This document shows, in pieces, positions 1 to 9,100 of a stretch of DNA of 34,467 bases (positions are counted from its first letter, which is position 1; every line of letters begins with the position of its first letter). A model generated the notes under the pieces. The model saw only the letters and a program-made list of their open reading frames with translations. It ran no database searches and was not told where the DNA came from. The stretch is taken from IMG/VR virus record IMGVR_UViG_3300025425_000076, positions 1-34,467 of that record, one strand, 5' to 3'. A program made the position numbers and the translations under genes. Source of the stretch: a virus.

Positions 1-2
1 CT

Positions 3-590
3 GCGGTAACTGCAATACCTGCGTCTATCCCAACAGGTGCATTAACTTTAATTAAATCCATTACAGCTAGTTCTTCTGCAAGTATATCCTTTGTAGATGG
101 TACAGATGGAGTGGTGCTAGATGATACTTATAGTTCTTATATATTTAAGTTTATTAATATTCACCCACAAAATGATGCTAGAGGTTTTTATGTTAATTTT
201 AGTATTGATGGTGGTAGTAATTATAATGTTGTTAAAACTACTACTTGTTTTTTAGCAAGACTCAGTGAAGCAGGAACAGGTGCAGATTTACAATATAAAA
301 CTGGAGAAGATTTAGCACAAAGCACAGCAGACCAAATATTAAACCAAGAAGTAGGAAATGGTGCAGATGAATCAGTTAGTGGTAGTATGCAATTATTTAA
401 TCCATCAAGTACAACTTATGTTAAACATTTTATTAGTAGAACAAGTGGATATGAAGGTAATTTTAGTGGTGAATATGATTGGCACACTGCTGGTTATTGT
501 AACACTACATCAGCAATAGACGCAGTTATTTTTAAATTTAATTCATCTAACATAGATGATGGAATAATTAAAATGTATGGGATTAAATAA
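3..590 (+). CDS. Tail fibre / receptor-binding-like protein, 5' truncated
   Basis: The frame is open to the left edge, so the true start lies outside the window; the internal GTG at 111 is not the real start. The visible 195 residues align along their length with the next gene: both carry GSNYNVVKTTT, MQLFNPSSTT followed by VKHFI, an AGY.NTTSA segment and a C-terminal MYGI. This is a tandem paralogue pair. The beta-rich, Ser/Thr/Asn-rich composition and the downstream tail-assembly chaperone suggest a virion-surface fibre or fibre-tip protein. That function is inference; no named family was recognised. The stop overlaps the next start as TAATG. Confidence 0.7.
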   Translation, partial: AVTAIPASIPTGALTLIKSITASSSASISFVDGTDGVVLDDTYSSYIFKFINIHPQNDARGFYVNFSIDGGSNYNVVKTTTCFLARLSEAGTGADLQYKTGEDLAQSTADQILNQEVGNGADESVSGSMQLFNPSSTTYVKHFISRTSGYEGNFSGEYDWHTAGYCNTTSAIDAVIFKFNSSNIDDGIIKMYGIK

Positions 591-1171
591 TGGGATTAAC
601 TAAATTAAATAATATATCAGTAGAAGATGTAACTAGCATACCAGTTGCTTTAGGAGATATGGTATTAGTATCTAGTGCAACTGCTAGTGCTTCTGCTTCT
701 GTGGAGTTTACACTAGGGGATTATAAGGAGTATAAGTTTTTCTTTGTGAATATGCACCCTTCTACTACTTCATTTTTTCAATTTAATTTGAGTACAGATA
801 ATGGAAGTAACTACAATGTTGTTAAAACTACTACAAACTTTATTTCTTACCATAATGAATCAGGAGCAGATTCTGCATTAGCATATAATGGTGGTAGCGA
901 TTTAGCACAAGAAACAGGCGACCAGCGTTTAGGTAGTTTAAAAACAGATAATGATGCAAATTTGGGTGGCACTATGCAATTATTTAATCCTTCTTCAACA
1001 ACCTTTGTAAAGCATTTTATAACAAGAACTCAAAATTCAAATATTCCTTATTCAGAAGAATATTATGTAGCTGGATATGCAAATACGACTAGTGCGGTAA
1101 ATAAAATTATTTTTAGACAAGCTAGTGGAAACATAGACGCAGGAAAAATCTTGATGTACGGAATTAATTAA
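590..1171 (+). CDS. Tail fibre / receptor-binding-like protein, paralogue
   Basis: A 193 aa protein whose ATG overlaps the previous stop (TAATG), implying coupled translation. It is a diverged copy of the upstream protein. The N-terminal segment about 1-40 contains a Ser/Ala-rich ATASASAS stretch like ITASSSAS in the copy; the central VVKTTT motif and the C-terminal MYGIN are also shared. The middle differs most, as expected if the exposed surface varies while the fold is kept. Its place in the fibre cluster before a tail-assembly chaperone supports a fibre-tip role, but no domain was recognised. Confidence 0.7.
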   Translation: MGLTKLNNISVEDVTSIPVALGDMVLVSSATASASASVEFTLGDYKEYKFFFVNMHPSTTSFFQFNLSTDNGSNYNVVKTTTNFISYHNESGADSALAYNGGSDLAQETGDQRLGSLKTDNDANLGGTMQLFNPSSTTFVKHFITRTQNSNIPYSEEYYVAGYANTTSAVNKIIFRQASGNIDAGKILMYGIN

Positions 1172-1189
1172 TATAAAATAGGAGAACAT

Positions 1190-1486
1190 ATGGCACATAA
1201 ACTAGTAAATGGAATACAAATACCGCTAACAGCAGAAGAAATATCTGCAAGACAAGCTGATGAAGTTACTTGGAATGCTGGTGCATTTGATAGAGCAATA
1301 GCTGATTTAAGAAGTAACAGGAATAGAGCTTTAAAAGATTCTGATTGGTCTGTATTAACAGACGTTACTTTAACCCCAGCTGAAAAAGCTGCGTGGATGA
1401 ATTATAGAACTTTATTAAGAAACATAACTGATGGGTTAGATACTGTAGATGAAGTACAATCAACAACCTTACCTGTTGCACCATAA
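1190..1486 (+). CDS. Phage tail assembly chaperone-like protein
   Basis: A 98 aa protein preceded by AGGAGA. Residues about 40-80 match the pattern of the phage tail assembly chaperone family (PF16778 type): an RNRAL.DSDW segment, LTPAEKAAW, then YRTLLRNIT. In other phages such small proteins sit directly after fibre genes and help fibres fold or attach, and the position here is the same. The N-terminal part (VNGIQIPLTAEE) resembles the usual lead-in of these proteins. The family assignment comes from motif recognition without an alignment. Confidence 0.82.
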   Translation: MAHKLVNGIQIPLTAEEISARQADEVTWNAGAFDRAIADLRSNRNRALKDSDWSVLTDVTLTPAEKAAWMNYRTLLRNITDGLDTVDEVQSTTLPVAP

Positions 1487-1490
1487 AAAC

Positions 1491-1667
1491 ATGGCTAAAC
1501 AATCTCCAACAGAAGTTAAATTAGAGTTTATCTGCAGAGAGATTAAAGAATTAAAAGAAGAACAAAAACTATTAAGATCTGACATCAACAAAGGCAAAGG
1601 TGCTTTATGGCTGTTGCTTATTATTGCTGGTCTGGTTACTGGTTTTATGGAATGGTTTAATGGCTAA
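1491..1667 (+). CDS. Small membrane protein, XhlA/holin-accessory-like architecture
   Basis: The ATG at 1491 gives 58 residues; the open frame extends upstream to 1449, but that would overlap the chaperone gene and adds nothing recognisable. Residues about 9-35 form a charged, probably coiled-coil helix (VKLEFICREIKELKEEQ), and residues 36-53 form one hydrophobic helix (ALWLLLIIAGLVTGF). A charged helix followed by a C-terminal membrane anchor is the layout of XhlA-like holin-associated proteins. A role in lysis or in anchoring a virion complex is possible; the sequence alone does not decide. Confidence 0.65.
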   Translation: MAKQSPTEVKLEFICREIKELKEEQKLLRSDINKGKGALWLLLIIAGLVTGFMEWFNG

Positions 1668-1989
1668 TACTTATAAGAACTCAATGTTTGACTTAACTGT
1701 TACAACCAAAGTAACAGTATATACTTGTCCTGCTAATACTACAGCGTTAATAAAAACCATCCAAGTTACCAATATAGATACTGGTAATATAGAATTAGAA
1801 TCATTCGTAACTGACAGTTCAGACTCTGATGCTGAACATGAAATAGCTCATGTTACAATTGCATCCAAAACAGTAGACAATATAGCAAAAGGCACTATAG
1901 TATTAGAAGCAGGAGATACATTAAAATTACAAGCAGCAACAGCTGATAAAATTGCAGGGATAATAAGTTTAGTTGAAATAGATTTTTAA
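1660..1989 (+). CDS. Small beta-rich virion structural protein
   Basis: The chosen ATG at 1660 gives MANTYKN and 109 residues, overlapping the previous gene by 8 bases. A longer open frame from 1600 merely reads the previous gene's membrane segment out of frame. The protein alternates short strands: a TVYTCPANTTALIKTIQVTN opening, then IVLEAGDTLKLQA, then IISLVEIDF. Layout and spacing resemble the 108 aa protein at 33,854-34,180, which has the same opening / GDTL-like / C-terminal strand order. It is probably an accessory fibre or capsid-surface protein; no named family was recognised. Confidence 0.7.
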   Translation: MANTYKNSMFDLTVTTKVTVYTCPANTTALIKTIQVTNIDTGNIELESFVTDSSDSDAEHEIAHVTIASKTVDNIAKGTIVLEAGDTLKLQAATADKIAGIISLVEIDF

Positions 1990-2439
1990 ATGATTAAGTT
2001 AGTTGGAATACCAAAAGATACCATTGATAAGGTCTGGGCTAGGGTAGAAAACGACATAATAGCAGCGTTAGACAGATCTGGAAATTGGGCTAATTATACT
2101 TATTTTTACGACAGGTGCAAAGAAGGAAAATATCAATTATGGATTCTTTGGGATAAAGACGAACCTATTCATGTTAAAAAATACTACGGAATAGTTGTTA
2201 CTGAGATAATTCAAAGACAGCTTCAAAAGTGTTGTCTTATAAAGATTATGACAGGTCACCATAGAGAAAAATGGCAACATCTGTTAAAAGACATAGAGGT
2301 ATGGGCAGCGTTGAATAATTGTGATAAGATGGAGCTTATGGCGAGGCCAGGTTGGGAAAGAATTTTAAAGAATTTTAAGTACTCTAAAAGTCATGTACTA
2401 TTAGAGAAACCATTAAAAAAACAAAAGGAGAATAAATAA
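1990..2439 (+). CDS. GNAT-like protein in the virion gene block
   Basis: A 149 aa protein starting immediately after the previous stop and ending in TAATG overlap with the next gene. The central part (KKYYGIVVTEII, then CCLIKIMTGHH) and the end (KMELMARPGWERILKNFKYSKSHVLLEKPL) resemble the last strands of GNAT-fold proteins, where an R.GW.R.L..F motif and a final V..K.L strand are usual. Many podoviruses encode such proteins beside their internal virion proteins. I see no clear acetyl-CoA-binding loop, so it may be structural and not catalytic. The GNAT assignment is moderate. Confidence 0.6.
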   Translation: MIKLVGIPKDTIDKVWARVENDIIAALDRSGNWANYTYFYDRCKEGKYQLWILWDKDEPIHVKKYYGIVVTEIIQRQLQKCCLIKIMTGHHREKWQHLLKDIEVWAALNNCDKMELMARPGWERILKNFKYSKSHVLLEKPLKKQKENK

Positions 2440-3152
2440 TGTCAAGTGGATCAGATGGTGGCAATGACACTACAGTAAATACAACTTCAGAGCCTTACGC
2501 ACCAGCAATGCCAGCACTAAACCAAATTATTGGTGAAGCTGGAACTATCTATGGAGCAGGCCCAAATTATGTTGCACCCAATGCTTTAACAATGGAAGGT
2601 TTAGCCTCTCAAGAAACAATGGGCAGAGCAGCAAATACACAACTTGCAGATACTGTTGCAGGTAAATACTCTAATCCTTTTTTATCTCCTATTATTCAAG
2701 CTGCTGCAAACGATGTTTATTCTGGAGTTGCTAGTCAGTTTAGTGGTGCAGGAAGAACTCCTGGTGGAGTAACTTCTCAACAACAAGTTGCAGGTCAAAT
2801 TGCACAACAAGCAATGCCTTATGCGTTTCAATCTTATGAAAACGAAAGAGGAAGACAATTACAAACTGCAGCAGGCGCAAACAGTTTAACTTCAGTAGGA
2901 CAAACTTTAGAAGGATATGAAAGACAAAGACAACAAGCTCCTTATGAAAATTTATTGCAGTACGCAAATGTTATTAATCCTGTAGCTAGGGGTGGCGCAC
3001 AAGGAACACAACAAAGTATTGGGCCTCAACGTAATGCCTTCTCATCTGCAGCAGGTGGTGCAATGATGGGTGGAAGTATCGGAAGCATGATTGGTGGCTC
3101 AACAGGGGCTATGTATGGAGCAGGATTAGGTGCTTTAGGAGGCTTATTATAA
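2439..3152 (+). CDS. Internal virion / ejection-type protein with C-terminal glycine zipper
   Basis: A 237 aa protein, Gln/Ala-rich in the middle, with a helical YENERGRQLQ...GYERQRQQAPYENLLQYANV segment (about 133-178) and a C-terminal run of small residues (about 203-237: AGGAMMGGSIGSMIGGS...) typical of glycine-zipper membrane-interacting tails. Residues 66-77 carry NTQLADTVAGKY, closely repeated in the 324 aa protein two genes downstream. The YENLLQYAN-type segment is one I associate with podovirus virion proteins. An ejection or internal role is inferred from composition and neighbours. Its start overlaps the previous stop as TAATG. Confidence 0.62.
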   Translation: MSSGSDGGNDTTVNTTSEPYAPAMPALNQIIGEAGTIYGAGPNYVAPNALTMEGLASQETMGRAANTQLADTVAGKYSNPFLSPIIQAAANDVYSGVASQFSGAGRTPGGVTSQQQVAGQIAQQAMPYAFQSYENERGRQLQTAAGANSLTSVGQTLEGYERQRQQAPYENLLQYANVINPVARGGAQGTQQSIGPQRNAFSSAAGGAMMGGSIGSMIGGSTGAMYGAGLGALGGLL

Positions 3153-3262
3153 TGGATAGAATAAGAAAATTATACTATGATTTACAAGTAAGAGTACGAG
3201 AAAATCCAATAAAACCTATTATCATACTATACATTTTATTTATTGTTTCTATAATTCTATAA
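3152..3262 (+). CDS. 36 aa membrane peptide
   Basis: The short frame begins in TAATG overlap with the previous gene and ends 8 bases before the next start; that next gene's AAGGAG ribosome site overlaps this stop. The peptide opens with a basic amphipathic segment (MDRIRKLYYDLQVRVRENP) and ends in one transmembrane helix (IIILYILFIVSIIL). It sits among ejection-protein candidates. Tight coupling at both ends and the clean basic-then-hydrophobic layout argue that it is translated. Function unknown. Confidence 0.6.
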   Translation: MDRIRKLYYDLQVRVRENPIKPIIILYILFIVSIIL

Positions 3263-3270
3263 GGAGTAAA

Positions 3271-4245
3271 ATGGATCCAGAACAAGAATTTACTTATTCT
3301 TATCAATGCGGTGGCGGTGATGGCGGAGATTCTAGTGGAGAATCACAAGGCCCAGATGCAGCTCAAGGAAGTGGTTCAAATGTAGGAACAAGTACAGCTT
3401 CTGGAAATAGTTCAACTTCTAATTCAGACGGAACAGATAACGAAGAATCGGATCCAGGTGGTGCTAATACAAGCACAGGATCAAGTACAGGAACAAGCAG
3501 TGACAGCGAAAGTGGCGGTTACGTTTCTAATCAAGACTTTTCACAATCACAACCTGACTATAACTTTAGAGATGACGATGGTAATTATGGTGGTGGATAT
3601 TCAGAAAGTGTTGCAGATCAATTAGGCATAGATACTTCAATGGATACCTCCTATGCTGGTGGTATTGATTATAATACTGCAGATGAAGAAAATCAAAGAG
3701 CAATAGCAGATATTGAAGCACAAGGTGGTTATGGTACAAGTGCAGTGGGACTTAAAGGATGGACAAACAATCTTAGATCAAATTTTTTAACTAATCCTTC
3801 TGGATTTATGATGGGAACTCAAAGTATGCTTGGTTTAGGTATGCTTGCGTTAAATGCAACTCCTACAGTAATAGGACTTAAAGATCGTATAAATGAAAAA
3901 TTTACTGGTGTTTTTGATGATGTGGGAAGTATTTTTGACAGACCAACTAATTATGATCCAGCAGTATTTAATACTGGAGGAGATAGCGATGGTGGAAATC
4001 AAAGTGATTTTGGTGGTATAATATCAGAACAAATTAATACACAATTACCAGACTCTGTAGCTGGTAAGTATTATGCACAACAACATGGATTATTAGGCAA
4101 GTCAGTTATGGATGATTATCAAAAAGCAAAAGCAAGCATAAACCAAACAACTCAAAGTGCTGGAAACCTACAACAAGTAGCTACGACTTCAAATCCATTC
4201 TTTGATTTTTTAGAAGCTAACAACTTAAACAGAGGTATATTGTAA
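3271..4245 (+). CDS. Low-complexity acidic virion protein
   Basis: A 324 aa protein with a strong AAGGAG site. The first ~110 residues are Gly/Ser/Asp/Asn-rich and probably disordered. Residues about 176-203 form a hydrophobic stretch (SGFMMGTQSMLGLGMLALNA), and residues 256-267 carry NTQLPDSVAGKY, nearly identical to a motif in the 237 aa protein upstream. The end (NPFFDFLEANNLNRGIL) overlaps the next ATG. The disordered head, membrane-like patch and shared short motif suggest an internal protein assembled with its neighbours and perhaps ejected with DNA. No family recognised. Confidence 0.6.
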   Translation: MDPEQEFTYSYQCGGGDGGDSSGESQGPDAAQGSGSNVGTSTASGNSSTSNSDGTDNEESDPGGANTSTGSSTGTSSDSESGGYVSNQDFSQSQPDYNFRDDDGNYGGGYSESVADQLGIDTSMDTSYAGGIDYNTADEENQRAIADIEAQGGYGTSAVGLKGWTNNLRSNFLTNPSGFMMGTQSMLGLGMLALNATPTVIGLKDRINEKFTGVFDDVGSIFDRPTNYDPAVFNTGGDSDGGNQSDFGGIISEQINTQLPDSVAGKYYAQQHGLLGKSVMDDYQKAKASINQTTQSAGNLQQVATTSNPFFDFLEANNLNRGIL

Positions 4246-5357
4246 TGGGGTTAATAGACGAATTATTTTCAAAAAGCACAGGAATGAAAAGCCTTTTAGG
4301 AGATCAAATAAATACTCCTATATCTAAAGAAAGTTTAGGTGGTGGTGGAAGGTCTTATGATCCAAATCAACAAGCTATATCGCAAGATGAATTTTACCAA
4401 AAAAAAGCAGACGATAACAAACAAAGAGGTCAGCAAATTTCAGATTATCTTAAACCAGAACCATTTGACCCAAAAAAACTTGGCAGTGGTTCTCGTGGAT
4501 ATAATATAGATATACCCAATGGTGAAGTTCCACCAGCAGAAACAGATGCTGAAGATGGTATTACTAATTATGCCAAAGCAGATCCAAAAGGTTTTTTTAA
4601 AATGTTTGGTCAGTCATTAGAACAAATGTCTGCAAATTGGAAAGATAAAGGTGGCTTTGAAGCATTAATGGCTAACCCTGCATTTACAGTTGGTGCAGCA
4701 CTTTTAAAAAGTGGTAGTCAAGGTAAAAGTATTGGTGCAGGTGCAATAGATTCTCTTGTTACTGGAGGAGCTATATCTAAACAATACGCAGATCAAATCA
4801 AAGCAAGGTCAAAAGTATTAGCTCCTATTTCTCAAGATCAAAGAGATTCAGTAGCAGCAGTATTGGCAGAAGATAATTATTACGAACCTAACTTTTTAGA
4901 AAGTTTAGCAAAAGGAAATCAATCTGCTAAATTTAGAGAAAGTCTTGATGACATTGCTGACAGAGCAGACAAACTTGCTAAAATAGAATCACGTCAAAAG
5001 GGTGGTAAAGAAATAAGATATGGAAGAAAACATATCAGACAAGCATTAAAACAACTAGAAGACGAAGGAGTTCTTAAAAAAAGAGATCCTTCATTTTTTG
5101 GTATTATTGGTGGTAGTATTCAATCTAAAAAAGGAATTAAAGCTAGAGCAGAAGGTGGCCCAATTCAATCTGGTCAAGATTATGTAGTAGGTGAAGAAGG
5201 CCCAGAAATGTTTGTATCAGAAACCAATGGTACTATTATTAATAATGATGATTCTAAAGTTGTAAGTATGTTGTTGGAGTCTAATCCACAACTTAAGAAT
5301 GTATCTAAAGCAAGAGCAGTAAAAATCTTAAAAGCAAGATTTCCTGATTACTTTTAA
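4245..5357 (+). CDS. Virion protein with tape-measure-type C-terminal motif
   Basis: A 370 aa protein in TAATG overlap with the previous gene. Residues about 303-335 read EGGPIQSGQDYVVGEEGPEMFV followed by a NGTIINNDD segment. This is the GGP..G..Y.VGE.GPE.F pattern usual near the C-terminus of tape-measure proteins in long-tailed phages. Before it lie a hydrophobic Ala/Gly patch (about 144-177) and a basic helical part (about 250-282). In a podovirus-like genome without a tail tube, this motif more likely marks an internal or ejection protein. The motif is seen directly; the role is inferred. Confidence 0.65.
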   Translation: MGLIDELFSKSTGMKSLLGDQINTPISKESLGGGGRSYDPNQQAISQDEFYQKKADDNKQRGQQISDYLKPEPFDPKKLGSGSRGYNIDIPNGEVPPAETDAEDGITNYAKADPKGFFKMFGQSLEQMSANWKDKGGFEALMANPAFTVGAALLKSGSQGKSIGAGAIDSLVTGGAISKQYADQIKARSKVLAPISQDQRDSVAAVLAEDNYYEPNFLESLAKGNQSAKFRESLDDIADRADKLAKIESRQKGGKEIRYGRKHIRQALKQLEDEGVLKKRDPSFFGIIGGSIQSKKGIKARAEGGPIQSGQDYVVGEEGPEMFVSETNGTIINNDDSKVVSMLLESNPQLKNVSKARAVKILKARFPDYF

Positions 5358-6109
5358 TGAACTATAGCAAATTTGCAAGATTTAGAACAGTAGGAAAGAA
5401 ACCTACAGTACAAAAATTTCCTGCACAAAAAGCACCTAAAGTATCTTCATCTTTTGATGATATGTTAAAAAAATCTAAAACAACTAAGTTACGTACTAGT
5501 TTTGGATCTGATATGCCTAAGTCTTTTTATGAAAGACCACCTCTTGTTTCTTTATCACAAGAAAGAATTTCTAAAGTTGGAAGACGTGTAGAAAGCGGAG
5601 CATTTGGAAGAATGTCTAAAATAAGAACTGCTGCTGCATCTCGCATTAAAGCTAAACGTGATATATTTGGTAAAGAAAAAACTAAACTGTTTGTAAGAAC
5701 TAACAGTGGTTTAAAACAAACTCCTTTTGGAAAAAGAGTTAAAGCTAAAGTTTCTTCTTTACAAACTAGAGCATTTAAACTAGCTGAAAAAAAAGGTACA
5801 AAAGTTGAAGCTAAAATGTCTCAAAAATTAGGAATTACATCTAAAAGATTTGGAAGTAAAAAAACAGAATATAAAAATGAATTATCTTCTTCAGAAAGTA
5901 GAGAGTTAGGTTTTGCACCAAAACAATCTTCTAGTTCAAAGTATTTAAACTTGTCTTCTAAATATACACCAGGAGAAAAAATTACATATAAAATAAACAA
6001 ATTTTCACAAGATTATAAATTTGATAAAACTATGAGAAAAAGTAACCCAAGATCAAAGGTTTCATATTACGATTCTGTTACTGGAAAGTTAAAAACTAAA
6101 AAAAAGTAA
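5357..6109 (+). CDS. Highly basic virion protein, candidate DNA-associated ejection protein
   Basis: A 250 aa protein in TAATG overlap with the gene before it. Lys, Arg and Ser dominate throughout, with repeated short basic blocks (FGKRVKAKVSS, AEKKGTKVEAK, SKRFGSKK), and I see no membrane segment. Such charge suits a protein packaged against DNA or moving with it during injection. Its position between the tape-measure-motif protein and the 1,073 aa protein supports membership of the internal complex. No family recognised; an unstructured linker protein is an alternative. Confidence 0.6.
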   Translation: MNYSKFARFRTVGKKPTVQKFPAQKAPKVSSSFDDMLKKSKTTKLRTSFGSDMPKSFYERPPLVSLSQERISKVGRRVESGAFGRMSKIRTAAASRIKAKRDIFGKEKTKLFVRTNSGLKQTPFGKRVKAKVSSLQTRAFKLAEKKGTKVEAKMSQKLGITSKRFGSKKTEYKNELSSSESRELGFAPKQSSSSKYLNLSSKYTPGEKITYKINKFSQDYKFDKTMRKSNPRSKVSYYDSVTGKLKTKKK

Positions 6110-6112
6110 ATA

Positions 6113-9100
6113 ATGTCAAATGAGTTATATCTTAACGATACAAATCTGCAAGATCCTATTCAAGACCTTAAAGATCCCATACAAGATCCTACACAAGTAA
6201 AAGAAGAAGTACCGCCTGGGTTTTTCTCAACCCTTAGAAATCCACTAGAATTAATTTTTGAAGAATCTTTACCTGCATCTTTATATCAGTACGCAACTGG
6301 TAATACTAAAAAAGTACAAGCAGAAAAAGCATTTAAGTTTCTACAAACAAATCCTCAATTACAAAACACTGGTCAGTATAAAGAAGCTGAACGTATCTAT
6401 AAAAAGTTTGGTTATCTTTTAGAAGAAGGTGAGCAGTCTTTTGATGCTGGAGAAATACTTAAAATGGCTAAAAAGTACCCAAGTGTAGTAGGTGCTGAAT
6501 TAGTTAATATGCTTGTTGCAGATCCTTATTTATTGTTATTGCCAAGTACTATGTTTTCTAGATTAGGTAGAGGTATAGTTAACGCAACCAGATTGTCTTA
6601 TAACAATAAGTTTAAAGCAGTTAAGCGTGTTAAAAAACTAGGTATGCAAGAAGCTATTAAAGATATTAAAGTAGGTGCTATGGCTAGTACTCTATTGCCT
6701 TTTGCTTTTAGTACAGGTCTACAGCTTGGAGAAAGAGGAGAGATAGATGGTAACAGAACAACAGCAGAAACTACATTTGGTGCTACTGCAGGTTTATTAA
6801 TATCAACAGCATTAGGCGGTATATCTGCACTTACTTCTAAAACAACTTACATTAATCAACCTAAAATAAACCAAGCTATTATCAATAGGTTAAACAAATA
6901 CCAAAAATTAGATGATGGTATTAAGATTAATGAAAATGGTAATTATCAAATTACTGATGATTTGTTTAATGATATTAAAAAAGATTTAAAAGATTTTTCT
7001 CCTCAAAAGTTAGAGGCATTTAAGGCAAAAATAGATACTGGTGTAAGAGAAGTATTAGAAAATGGTAGAGATAGTATTAAGTCTAGTTTAGTTAAAGCAA
7101 CTACATTTGGTGGTGTAGCAGCTACTGCTCAATTTTTAACTGAAAAAGATGACAAAGTGGTAGAATCTATTAAAGGATTTGCTGTAGGAGCAGGTGCTTA
7201 TGCATTAATTAGAGGTGCTGGTAAACTGTTTGGTCAAGCTAAAAAGTTAGCTCCTATGGAACTAGATTTTGAACGTATGACTGATGCAATATTAGTGCAG
7301 CAAAACAAAGTTAATAGTAATGCTGTTAATTTTACAAGCAAAATAAAAGATCTTTTGCCTGATCCTTCTGACAGAATTAAAGTATTTCACAACATTAATA
7401 AAACTAAAGTTAATAACAAATTAGAATATAATAAATCAGGAAGAATTATACCTGACTCAGAATTAAATGGTAAGCAAATAGAAGCTAAACAATTAATTAA
7501 CAAGTACTTTGATACAATGTATAACAGTTTAACTAAAGAATTAGACAATCTTAATTTTCAAATTAATTACAGATCAGCATATACTCCATTAATATTTGAA
7601 GGATTTGCTGGTGGAACAACTAAAGATTTTGGAGAAAAAATATTTGGATCCTCTGTTAAAACTTCTAGATTTTTTAAAAATAGAATATTTGATAATATTA
7701 ACGATGCATTAGAAAGTGGACAAAAAATAAAAGTTGGTATGGACGATCCTGCCAAACTTATACAAGCATATACTTTTGCAGCATCTAAAGCATTAGCTAA
7801 TAGAAATATTATTAATTACTTAAAAGGCAAAAGACACGTAATAGGCAAGACTAAATCAGGCTACCCTATTTCTCACAAAGCAATATATGAATCTGAAAAT
7901 CTTATACCAGAACAATTTAGAGATGGTTCGTTTAAAGAGTTTAGACATCCTTTATTAGATAAAAACAAAGCATATTTTGTTCATCAAGATGTAGAAAAAT
8001 CATTAAAAATGTTATTTGAAGCAAAGTCAGAAAGTGAATTGATGGGCGCAATATTTAACACTAACCTTATGATGAAACGATCTGCTGTAGGTTTTTCATT
8101 CTTTCATGCTGGTGCATTAGTAGAGTCTATGATTTTTGCTGGAGTTCCTTTTAAAGTAGTTGGACAGTTTCTTAAACCAAGATCTAAAAATCAAATTATG
8201 AATATGGTCGACAATCCAAATCTTACTTTAGAAAACTTTACTTTTGCTAAAGAAGCATCTGAAAAACTAGGATTCAAAGACATTGTTTCTTTTGCTAGAT
8301 CATCTAGATTAGAAATATCTACACCTGAAGATGTAGGTTATGACAGATTTTATGCCATAATGCAGAAAATAGACAATGACTTTTTTAAGCCGCATTTTGG
8401 ACTTAAACCAATGGCTAAAGTAGAAAAAGTATACAAATGGTTTGATAGAATCACTTGGGATAGAATATTTACACAAGCTAAACTATACACTTTCTTAAGA
8501 CAGCTAGATAATATTGTAGAACCTGGAGATACTATGTCTTCTATTTATGCAAAAGCTAGAAAATCTGCACAATTTACTAACGATGCTTTTGGTGGACAAA
8601 ACTGGGAAGCTATTACACAAGGTATTACTAATCCTACCTACAAAAAATTAGCACAAACTACATTTAATCCTGGGTCTAGAGGTTACTTACAGTTATTGTT
8701 CTTTGCACCTGACTGGACTATTTCTAACTTAAGAATTATAGGTAAGTCACTTCCTGGATTTAATTCAGATCCAGTAGCTAGACGTATGTATCAGTATTAT
8801 TTTTTACGTGCATCTTTAATGTATGCAACTATAGGTACTGGTTTAAACTATATGTTTAGCGGTCACTCTCAATTAGAAAATAAAGATCCTACTAGAATAG
8901 ATCTTGGTAATGGACAAGTACTTACATTTAGTAAACAATTAATGGAGCCATTTCATTGGATTACAGATCCTCAAAATACTGGACTTAAAAAAATAGGATC
9001 TCTACCAAGAGGTGTAATTGAAATACTTACTAATAAAGAATACTTAACTACTAAATGGAGTCCTAATTTAACAACTAAAGACGACAATGCTATTGAGAAA

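Noticed and set aside
2740-2967. Leftward frame within the 237 aa virion gene
   Set aside because: A shadow of a Gln-rich coding stretch, giving Leu/Phe/Val runs; no ribosome site.
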